DNA of 16,257 bases from Anaerolineae bacterium. Lineage in GTDB: Bacteria; Chloroflexota; Anaerolineae; JAFGEY01. A model generated the notes under the pieces. It was given only the letters and a program-made list of their open reading frames with translations. It had not been told where the DNA came from and did no database searches. The DNA lies in NCBI GenBank assembly GCA_016929205.1, contig JAFGJF010000005.1, positions 1-16,257 of the forward strand, read 5' to 3'. Below are positions 6,893-13,428 of this stretch, in pieces (the stretch's first letter is position 1; every line of letters begins with the position of its first letter). Made by a program: the position numbers and the translations under genes.

Positions 6893-9253
6893 ATGAAAAA
6901 CGAACGACGGTATGCCATCTATATGATGACAGGCTCGCTCACCCTGACACTCTTGATCTGGCTGACAATCCGGATACCACCTCAGCCGGCGGATCTGCTC
7001 CCGGGACTTTTGTTCGGCATCTTGATCGTCTTTACCATCACCTTTGGCGTGCGCGTGGCCCAGGGGTGGGTGTCGTTGATGCCCATGACGGCCGTGGCCA
7101 CCTACCTGGTATTGGGCCTTGTCCCGGCGGGATGGGTGGCATTTGTCGGCGCGATCATTCATGGCGCCGTCCGCTACTGGCAGACAAAACGGCTTGGTGA
7201 GCGACCTGCTGGAAGTTTGCTGGGGCTGATTGCCGTGACTTGTGCCAATACGGCCATACATTCGCTCAGTATCCTGGCCGGCGGCGCGGCGTTCCAGCTT
7301 TTGGACGGCAGGCCGCCTTTGACCTCGACGCCACTCGCTCTCTTTCTGCCGTTGGTCTGCCTGGGGCTGGCGTATTGGTGCACGAACGGCATTGTTGCCG
7401 GCGTCCATATCGCAGTGCGTGGGCGCGTGGCATTGCAATCCTATCTGCACTCTCTGCCCAATCTGCTTCTCTACGAAGGCGCGCCATTGATCTTTTCGCC
7501 ATTGATGGCTCTCGTTTACAGCAAGCTGGGCGTGATCCAGTTTGTCCTCTTTGCCCTCGTGCTCATTGTCGCTTCGCTCATCACCCACAGCCTGGACTCG
7601 GCCAGCCAGCGGCTCGAACGCCGCGTAAAAGAGTTGGACAGCCTTCAGGCTGTCGGACGGGCGCTCAGTGCCAGTTTGCATATCGAGACGATTGTATCGG
7701 CTATCTATGCCCAGACCGCACAGTTGATGCCTGCCGAGAACTTTTACGTCGCCTTGTTCAATCCACAACTCAGCCAAGTATCGTTTCCTCTGGCCGTTGA
7801 GCGTGGCGAACCCGTCCAGTGGCGCCCCCGGCAGATGGGCCATGGGCTGACAGAACACGTCTTGAATACAAAAGCGCCGCTTTTAATCCGCCAGGATGTC
7901 GAACAGACCGTACGCGGGCTGGGCATCGAACACATTGGACAACCGGCATCGTGCTGGCTGGGAGTACCTATGTTGGCTGGAGACGAGCCACTTGGCATCA
8001 TCGCCGTGCAGTCCTATTCAACGCCAAGAGCGTACGACGTTTCCAATCAAAATGTCCTGCTCACCATTGCTGCCCAGGCCGCGGTCGCCATTCAAAACGC
8101 TCGCCTGTACGAGAGAACGGATGAGGCGTTGAGCCGCCGTGTCCAAGAACTCGATTCGATCCTTAGAACCGCTGGCGAAGGCATCTTGTTGCTGGACCTG
8201 GACTGGAATGTGCTGGCTGTTAACCGCACACTGGCCGATTTTTTGGGCCTTGTTCAACTGGAATTGATCGGGAAACCGCTCGATCAACCGCAATTTGATG
8301 GCAAGCAATCGCCGATTACGTTGATTGGCTACACCCCCGAAACGTTCCAGGCTGACTGTAAAGTCCTGTCCGAGGGTGCAGCCCGGCAAAAACAGGCCAT
8401 GTTTGCGCTCGCGCCATTGCCGCCCTCACCAGGACGGCACATCGAGCGCACCCTGGTGCCGGTGCGGCGTCAAGAAGGCACGATCGCTGGCTGGCTGCTC
8501 TTTTTCCGTGACATTACCGAAGAAGTGGAATTGGCCACGTTGAAAGACGATATGACCCATATGCTGGTCCACGATTTGCGATCTCCACTTACAGCCGTGA
8601 TGGGCAGTTTGGCCTTGATGAAGCGATCCTTCAAGTCCGGCAAGGAAGAGCAGTTCGACAGGCTGCTGGAAATGGCACAAAATGGAAGCGATCGTATGTT
8701 GCGCATGGTCAACGAACTGCTCGACATCAGCAAACTTGAAAGTGACAAGCTGCCCCTACATCCCGAACCTGTTTCGGCCAGAGAGTTGTTGCAAGAGGTC
8801 GCCATCCGGCTCACATCACTGGCTGACGAGGCGCACATCACGCTGGAACTCTCGGCAGAGGAAACGCTGCCGCCGCTGCTCGTGGATCCCCAACTCATTG
8901 GGCGTGTCTTGAACAACCTGCTCGACAATGCCATCAAGTTTACACCAGATAACGGGCGCATCCAGCTGTGGGCCCAAAATGGCACTGAACCCGGCGACAA
9001 AACGATCCAACTCGGCGTCACCGACACCGGGCCGGGCATTCCCCTTGAATCACAGTCGCGCCTCTTTGAAATGTTCCAGCAGATCGAGTCCATCAAAGGC
9101 CGCCGCGTGGGAACAGGACTGGGCCTCCCCTTTTGCAAGATGGCCGTTGAAGCGCACGGGGGCCAGATTTGGGTCGAAAGCGAGGTAGGTCGAGGCAGTA
9201 CCTTTGCCATGACCCTGCCCATTGTAAACCAGGAAACCGGATCTGAGGAGTGA
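6893..9253 (+). CDS. Membrane-bound sensor histidine kinase (7TM-like - GAF - PAS - HisKA - HATPase)
   Basis: A 786-residue protein. Residues about 8-231 are hydrophobic with roughly six or seven membrane segments and no recognised sensor domain. A helical linker (232-257) leads to a GAF domain (about 258-405), a PAS domain (about 415-545), the dimerisation domain with H-box MLVHDLRSPLTAV (phospho-acceptor H560), and the ATPase domain with N-box NLLDNAIKFTP (N675, N679), G1 DTGPGIP (711-717) and G2 GTGLGLPFCK (740-749). All catalytic boxes are intact, so it should be an active kinase. No response regulator lies in the window, so its partner is elsewhere. The ATG at 6893 follows AGAGGT with a spacing of about nine bases. 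A small cysteine-rich gene starts 4 nt after the stop, which suggests co-expression with the kinase. The signal sensed is unknown. Confidence 0.93.
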   Translation: MKNERRYAIYMMTGSLTLTLLIWLTIRIPPQPADLLPGLLFGILIVFTITFGVRVAQGWVSLMPMTAVATYLVLGLVPAGWVAFVGAIIHGAVRYWQTKRLGERPAGSLLGLIAVTCANTAIHSLSILAGGAAFQLLDGRPPLTSTPLALFLPLVCLGLAYWCTNGIVAGVHIAVRGRVALQSYLHSLPNLLLYEGAPLIFSPLMALVYSKLGVIQFVLFALVLIVASLITHSLDSASQRLERRVKELDSLQAVGRALSASLHIETIVSAIYAQTAQLMPAENFYVALFNPQLSQVSFPLAVERGEPVQWRPRQMGHGLTEHVLNTKAPLLIRQDVEQTVRGLGIEHIGQPASCWLGVPMLAGDEPLGIIAVQSYSTPRAYDVSNQNVLLTIAAQAAVAIQNARLYERTDEALSRRVQELDSILRTAGEGILLLDLDWNVLAVNRTLADFLGLVQLELIGKPLDQPQFDGKQSPITLIGYTPETFQADCKVLSEGAARQKQAMFALAPLPPSPGRHIERTLVPVRRQEGTIAGWLLFFRDITEEVELATLKDDMTHMLVHDLRSPLTAVMGSLALMKRSFKSGKEEQFDRLLEMAQNGSDRMLRMVNELLDISKLESDKLPLHPEPVSARELLQEVAIRLTSLADEAHITLELSAEETLPPLLVDPQLIGRVLNNLLDNAIKFTPDNGRIQLWAQNGTEPGDKTIQLGVTDTGPGIPLESQSRLFEMFQQIESIKGRRVGTGLGLPFCKMAVEAHGGQIWVESEVGRGSTFAMTLPIVNQETGSEE

Positions 9254-9257
9254 TACG

Positions 9258-9581
9258 ATGCGAACCCCTGCTGGCATAGAATGCAGGTTCTATTACCAGG
9301 ACTTTCACCGCGGCCGTTCGGTACAAGAATGCCGCCTTGTTCAAAACAACCCCGATTCACAGCCGTGGCGGCCCAAGTTGTGCAAAACGTGCCCTGTTCC
9401 GGCGATCTTGAGAGCCAACGCCTGCCCCAATATGGTATTGACGGCGTGGGTAGGCTGGCGCTGGCTGCTGTTCAGGCAGGTCAAGGTTAAGGCATTCTGT
9501 ACTTATGCCAAGGAGACGGTAGCCGAACCGATGGTGGGCTGCGGGCGCTGTCACGAAGGGCGTATGCCTTCTCTGAACTAG
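9258..9581 (+). CDS. Small 8-cysteine protein, probably metal- or cluster-binding
   Basis: A 107-residue protein of unknown function. It has eight cysteines: C9, C25, C42, C45, C56, C81, C95 and C98, forming two CxxC pairs (CKTC, CGRC) plus four spaced singles. The first part, with ECRFYYQDFHRGRSVQECRL and LCKTCPVPAILRANACPN, reads like a conserved family, and I have an impression of similar unnamed proteins in Chloroflexota, but I cannot name one. Zinc-ribbon or iron-sulfur binding is inferred from the cysteine pattern. There is no signal peptide or membrane segment. GAGGAG at 9246-9251 overlaps the kinase TGA and gives a good start for the ATG at 9258, so it is translationally linked to the kinase. 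Its stop shares the tetranucleotide CTAG with the convergent fdhD stop. Confidence 0.78.
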   Translation: MRTPAGIECRFYYQDFHRGRSVQECRLVQNNPDSQPWRPKLCKTCPVPAILRANACPNMVLTAWVGWRWLLFRQVKVKAFCTYAKETVAEPMVGCGRCHEGRMPSLN

Positions 9582-10483
9582 CGCTTGATCTGATCCTGCA
9601 CGTCGCATGGTGGAAAGGGGTCATTGCCCTGCACGTTCACCACTCTCCTGGCGTGTGTATACACATTCATCCGCCCGCCGCGCAGGTAGCCGATCAACGT
9701 CAGTCCGCGATCCTGGGCCAACTGCACGGCCAATGCTGTCGGCGCCGAGATGGTGGCAATGATCGGCAATCCAACCCGGATTGCTTTCACCGCCACTTCA
9801 TAGCTGGCCCGTCCAGACGTGACCAATACCTTGTCGCCTAGCGGCACGCCGCGAAACAGGCAGCTGCCGATCACCTTATCCACGGCATTGTGCCGTCCAA
9901 TATCCTCGCTCAGTGCCACGATCCGCCCATCTGCATGAAAAACAGCCGCTGCGTGCGTGCCTCCCACTTGCTGGTGAACGGTTTGATCATCGCGCATCGC
10001 TTTTCCCAGTCCCAAGAGCACGGCAGAAGGAACGGTCAAAGGTTGGTTGATACGTGGCAAGGACGCACTCATCGCCGACACATCGGCCGCGCCACATCCG
10101 GAGCGGATCAACCGCATCACCTCCGGGCGGGCCGGAGGTGAGAATCCCTGCTCGACCACGCGCAGTTCGATCCGGTTACGCGACTCGAGTATCTCTCCTG
10201 TTACAGACTCACCCGGAGCCGGGTGCCCGAGGCCGCAGTGGTGGATGAGCAAAATGTCTTGCACACGCCGCACATAGCCTTCGCTGACGCAAAACCCCGC
10301 AGCCAGTTCTTTTTCCTGCCCCGGCATACGCATCAATGTGGCGATGCTGAGCCCGTTCACGACAATTTCGAGCGGCTCTTCAAGCACGACTGGCGTGTTC
10401 ATCTCTTGTCGTTCGTCCTGCAGGATGCGCTGAATGGGCCACATTAGCCCCGCACCATTCTCTTGACTCATATCCAAAGACAT
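9578..10483 (-). CDS. fdhD: FdhD, sulfurtransferase for formate dehydrogenase maturation
   Basis: A 301-residue member of the FdhD family, which passes sulfur from a cysteine desulfurase to the molybdenum/tungsten bis-MGD cofactor of formate dehydrogenase in the cytoplasm. Seen: EEPLEIVVNG (35-44), LAAGFCVSEGYV (60-71), THAAAVF (176-182), SEDIGRHNAVDKVIG (192-206), TSGRASYEVAVKA (222-234), SAPTALAVQLA (246-256) and the TLIGYLRGGRMNVYTH tail. The family's usual CxxC pair is reduced: the motif reads SGCGAAD, so C130 is present but the second cysteine is Ala. In E. coli FdhD the pair is C121/C124 and has been linked to sulfur transfer. The start ATG is preceded by AAAGGGGATGT. The gene is divergent from mobA, fitting a shared molybdenum-cofactor role; the dehydrogenase itself is not in the window. 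Confidence 0.93.
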   Translation of the reverse strand: MSLDMSQENGAGLMWPIQRILQDERQEMNTPVVLEEPLEIVVNGLSIATLMRMPGQEKELAAGFCVSEGYVRRVQDILLIHHCGLGHPAPGESVTGEILESRNRIELRVVEQGFSPPARPEVMRLIRSGCGAADVSAMSASLPRINQPLTVPSAVLLGLGKAMRDDQTVHQQVGGTHAAAVFHADGRIVALSEDIGRHNAVDKVIGSCLFRGVPLGDKVLVTSGRASYEVAVKAIRVGLPIIATISAPTALAVQLAQDRGLTLIGYLRGGRMNVYTHARRVVNVQGNDPFPPCDVQDQIKR

Positions 10484-10558
10484 ACATCCCCTTTAACAAA
10501 ATGAAGCAACTGTTCTCGCAACGGTCTCGCACTGAGAGCTGCGAGCCGAGATCGTTTC

Positions 10559-10586
10559 TTGCCTTGTCGAGCAACACGGGTATACT
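10559..10586 (+). promoter_or_regulatory. Probable sigma70 promoter for mobA
   Basis: TTGCCT (10559-10564), a 16-base spacer and TATACT (10581-10586) lie 56 nt before the mobA GTG start, within the 159-bp region shared with divergent fdhD. I did not find an equally good promoter for fdhD on the other strand. Confidence 0.5.
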
Positions 10587-10642
10587 TGTGTAGAAACGTT
10601 TATTGAACTGCGCGCCTGGCAGATCCCGCATCGGAGAAAACA

Positions 10643-11305
10643 GTGATACAGACGCAAAACACAAGCGGCATCATCTTGGCAGGAGGAAGCAGCACGCGGC
10701 TGGGAAAAGACAAAACCATGATCGAGGTTCTGGGTGAACCCCTGATCCAACGCGTCGCCCGCACGCTCAGCGCGCTCGTCGACCAGGTCATTCTGGTAAC
10801 AAACTGCCCCGAAACGTTGACCTTTTTAAACCTACCAATGGTAAAAGACATTTACCCGGGCGCAGGCACGTTGGGTGGATTGCACACCGGACTGGATGCA
10901 ATTCAGACAACGTACGGATTGGTCGTTGGTTGTGATATGCCGTTTCTAAACGTCGATCTATTACGCTACATGATCTCACTATGCCAGGACAACGGCCAAA
11001 TGGATTCATCGGGTTACGATGTCATTATCCCCCGCATCGGAAATTACCTGGAGCCTTTGCATGCCCTCTACGCCCGTTCCTGTCGGTATGCGTTTGAAAA
11101 GCATATCCTATCAAAACAGTATCGCATCCGCTACGCCTTTGAGGGAATGCACATCCGCTACATTCAAGAACGAGAAATCCTCGAGTACGATCCCCAGCAG
11201 CGCTCTTTTTTTAACGTCAACACGCCTGAGGATCTCGAACAGATGCGCGCACTATTGGCCCATCCATCCGCTCCAGATCCTCAAGGACATACTCCCCCGG
11301 ACTAG
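10643..11305 (+). CDS. mobA: Molybdenum cofactor guanylyltransferase
   Basis: A 220-residue nucleotidyltransferase that joins GMP from GTP to molybdopterin, producing the MGD cofactor in the cytoplasm. The N-terminal GTP-binding signature is GIILAGGSSTRLGKDK (residues 9-24) with K24 as the expected catalytic-site lysine; GAGTLGGLHTGLDA (74-87) and GCDMPFL (96-102), with D98 as Mg ligand, follow, then EPLHALY (137-143) and FNVNTPEDLE near the end. Length is close to the E. coli enzyme. The start codon is GTG, preceded by GGAGA; no ATG fits. A MobA signature is clear, although CTP-using MocA-type relatives share the fold; the nearby fdhD supports MobA. The C-terminal dozen residues are probably disordered. 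Its TAG stop overlaps the stop of the convergent gene in CTAG. Confidence 0.92.
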   Translation: MIQTQNTSGIILAGGSSTRLGKDKTMIEVLGEPLIQRVARTLSALVDQVILVTNCPETLTFLNLPMVKDIYPGAGTLGGLHTGLDAIQTTYGLVVGCDMPFLNVDLLRYMISLCQDNGQMDSSGYDVIIPRIGNYLEPLHALYARSCRYAFEKHILSKQYRIRYAFEGMHIRYIQEREILEYDPQQRSFFNVNTPEDLEQMRALLAHPSAPDPQGHTPPD

Positions 11306-11889
11306 TCGATTTCGAGAGCCAGTGCAATCCGATCCCACCGTTCTCGGTATGGTCCCGGCAGCCCGGACACGATGGCAGATGGATCGCCACCTTCAATTAG
11401 AATTCGTGCGGCCTGGGCCAGATCCGCAAGTGGTGCCAGGTGAGGCCGTTGCTCAGATTCTTGCTGCATTTTGAACAACACGTCAACCATTTGCTGCCGT
11501 TGATCAAAGGTGCCCGCTTGCATCACCGCAATCACGTTGTTCGCCATCTGATCCATCACTTCGCGAACGGTCAATTCACCTTCATCCGGCTCGTTCTGGA
11601 TCGAATCGACCACCTGTTCATACACCGCTCGATACGATGGTGGCAGGCCACCTGCACGTGCCGAAACGTCATCGCCACGCAACACACCTCGCATCACGTC
11701 GATAAAGGGCACCAAGCCCGGTGGCGCATCCAATGGATCGAGATGGCTTTGCGCCAAGGCCAGTTTGCTTTCCAACTCGTCACACCGGTCACTATCGTTG
11801 GCTTGCAGCGCCGAGGTCACTTGCGCCGCGATCCCGGCGACCTGCAATGCGACATTCACTCTTACACGTCCATCTTGAGCCTTTTTCAC
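11302..11889 (-). CDS. Helical protein with two copies of one ~85-residue module, unknown function
   Basis: A 195-residue protein that I do not recognise. It contains an internal duplication: residues about 13-97 and 107-190 align, most clearly at RGDDVSARAGGLPPSYRAVY (71-90) and EGGDPSAIVSGLPGPYRERW (166-185), with matching upstream helices (VTSALQA / VIAVMQA). It is predicted to be almost all alpha-helix, with no membrane segment or signal peptide and a strongly acidic composition. Such repeats often work as protein-binding scaffolds, which would suit its place as last gene of a cluster with two TPR proteins, but this is inference. The start is GTG; the only strong Shine-Dalgarno (AGGAGG, 11905-11910) lies 15 bases upstream, an unusually long spacing, and no better start codon is available. 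It follows the seven-TPR gene by 32 nt. Confidence 0.8.
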   Translation of the reverse strand: MKKAQDGRVRVNVALQVAGIAAQVTSALQANDSDRCDELESKLALAQSHLDPLDAPPGLVPFIDVMRGVLRGDDVSARAGGLPPSYRAVYEQVVDSIQNEPDEGELTVREVMDQMANNVIAVMQAGTFDQRQQMVDVLFKMQQESEQRPHLAPLADLAQAARILIEGGDPSAIVSGLPGPYRERWDRIALALEID

Positions 11890-11921
11890 GGTTCTTTCTT
11901 GTATCCTCCTACAAATAGTGT

Positions 11922-12881
11922 CTATTGTAACTCATCTAGCTGCATCTTGGCTCCGGCCACAAGATTAGGGTCCAACGTCAGCGTCAAAACGCGCTCAAAA
12001 TCAGCGATCGCGTCATCCTTGTGCCCCAGTTTACGCTGCGTTATCCCTCGTGCATGGTACGAAGGAGCATGTCTGGGCATCAGCGCAATCGCCGTATTAT
12101 AGTCTTCCAATGCCTGCTCAAATTGCTGCTGGCGAAAGTGTGTGCTGCCACGCCAATAATAGGCCTCCCCCCAATCAGGAGCAAAAGCAATCGCTTCCGT
12201 CAAATCATCTTGAGCAGCAGCATAATTTTCCAAGGCCAGCCATGCCAGGGCGCGGTCGTAAAAACATTCGCCGCAATCGGGATCGAGTTGCAAAGCGCGA
12301 TCAAAATCTGCAATGCTGAGCTGGTACTCCATCTGCATAAAGTACGCTCTTGCGCGCTGATGGTAAGCCATGGGAAACTCGGGAATGAGCGAAATGGCCG
12401 TTGTCTGTTCGACAATGGCCTGCTCGTAAGCGCCCAATGCCGCATAGGTCGCGCCCCGATAATAATACGCTTCCGCATAATCGGGTCGCAATTGAATTGC
12501 CGCGCCCAAGCTTTCAAGTGTAAGCTGATATTCACCCATCAGAAAATACGCACGAGCGCGGTGGTAATGTGCTTCGGCATCACCGGGATCGAGCCGGACT
12601 GCGTCGCCCAGGTCAGCAGCAGCTTGTGCGTACTCTTGCCTGTTCAGTGCAGCCAACCCCCAGGCTTTGTACGTTTCGGCATCAATTTGATCTGCCGGGA
12701 CAGGGCTAGTTGCCGGCGCGGGTTGAACGGCTGCTTGTTCCCTCACCCGCCACACGATAGCCAGGCGATAGAAAACCAAGATCACCAATATGGACAACAA
12801 TACCAGGGCAGCAACACTCACCCACGAAGGCATCCGGCCTTGCTTTGTTGTTTCCGGGTTTTTGTCGGGTAAATGCTCCAA
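11922..12881 (-). CDS. Membrane-anchored protein with seven TPR repeats
   Basis: A 319-residue protein. The N-terminus has one membrane segment (about residues 20-44) after a short polar stretch containing K and R, so it is probably a signal-anchored protein with the repeats outside the cytoplasm. A Pro/Ala-rich linker (50-65) leads to seven consecutive 34-residue tetratricopeptide repeats at about 69-102, 103-136, 137-170, 171-204, 205-238, 239-272 and 273-306, with the usual W/Y-G-Y-A-P pattern (for example AEAYYYRGATYAALGAYEQA). TPRs mediate protein-protein contacts; no enzymatic domain is present. The start is TTG, supported by AGGAAA five to six bases ahead. It follows another TPR gene by 9 nt, and that gene in turn follows a secreted peptidase gene, so the three products may form one envelope-associated complex. 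Confidence 0.9.
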   Translation of the reverse strand: MEHLPDKNPETTKQGRMPSWVSVAALVLLSILVILVFYRLAIVWRVREQAAVQPAPATSPVPADQIDAETYKAWGLAALNRQEYAQAAADLGDAVRLDPGDAEAHYHRARAYFLMGEYQLTLESLGAAIQLRPDYAEAYYYRGATYAALGAYEQAIVEQTTAISLIPEFPMAYHQRARAYFMQMEYQLSIADFDRALQLDPDCGECFYDRALAWLALENYAAAQDDLTEAIAFAPDWGEAYYWRGSTHFRQQQFEQALEDYNTAIALMPRHAPSYHARGITQRKLGHKDDAIADFERVLTLTLDPNLVAGAKMQLDELQ

Positions 12882-12890
12882 CGCACTTTC

Positions 12891-13415
12891 CTACTCTATC
12901 GCAGGGTCTTGGCCTTTTAATCGCTGCAACGCGTTGCGAGCGTGTTGATCGAGCGGGTTAGACTGTATCGCCTGCCGAAACCGTGCCGCTGCCTGTTCGA
13001 TCTCGCCTCGATCCCGATGGATCAACCCCAGGTTATAGTGTACGTTTTGGGCAACCGGGTTGATTTCGATTGCGCGTTCGAAAGCTGCGATCGCATCGAG
13101 CTGCTGCTCATCTTGGGCCAATATCGGGTTACCCAGGTACGCAGCGCCCAGGTTGATCCAAATCATCTCGTTGTCCGGTTCTTGGTCGCGGGCGCGTTCC
13201 AGCACAACAATCGCCCGTTTGTACCGTTTGCCCAACACACAGGCACCACCCAGGTTGACTGCCGTGGGCACATCGTCAGGGATCAATTCGTAGGCCTGTT
13301 CCAGAACCGGCAGCGCTTTTTGCACCTGCCCGTTCTGCAACAATTCGGCACCATGGTTCGATAATTGACGAGCGTGCTCAAGCGTATGGTGCTTTCTTTT
13401 AGACGGTCGTTTCAT
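12891..13415 (-). CDS. Soluble TPR protein
   Basis: A 174-residue protein with about four tetratricopeptide repeats (roughly residues 14-47, 48-81, 82-122 and 123-156). The third carries an insert of about seven residues (LGNPILAQDEQQ region). The first ten residues are strongly basic (MKRPSKRKHH). No signal peptide or membrane segment is present, so it should stay in the cytoplasm, unlike its downstream neighbour. It probably works as an adaptor in protein complexes; the partner is not known. The ATG lies 13 nt after the peptidase stop, and GAGG of its Shine-Dalgarno overlaps that TGA, so translation is probably coupled. Confidence 0.9.
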   Translation of the reverse strand: MKRPSKRKHHTLEHARQLSNHGAELLQNGQVQKALPVLEQAYELIPDDVPTAVNLGGACVLGKRYKRAIVVLERARDQEPDNEMIWINLGAAYLGNPILAQDEQQLDAIAAFERAIEINPVAQNVHYNLGLIHRDRGEIEQAAARFRQAIQSNPLDQHARNALQRLKGQDPAIE

Positions 13416-13428
13416 AACAAAAGCTACC

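Noticed and set aside
6878..7858. 326-codon open frame on the minus strand
   Set aside because: It lies opposite the membrane part of the histidine kinase gene. Its product is very rich in Q, R, H and G, typical of a shadow of hydrophobic coding sequence.
8470..9360. 296-codon open frame on the minus strand, overlapping the small cysteine gene
   Set aside because: It covers the HisKA/HATPase catalytic region in antisense, and the product is Ser-rich and of low complexity. The plus-strand kinase boxes are decisive.
9618..9632. Possible frameshift or decay in fdhD because of the missing cysteine
   Set aside because: The frame runs intact from start to stop with all other motifs, so a natural variant is more likely than a pseudogene.
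12021..12872. 283-codon open frame on the plus strand opposite the seven-TPR gene
   Set aside because: The minus strand shows seven regular 34-residue repeats; the plus-strand frame reflects their repeated codons in reverse and has no ribosome binding site.
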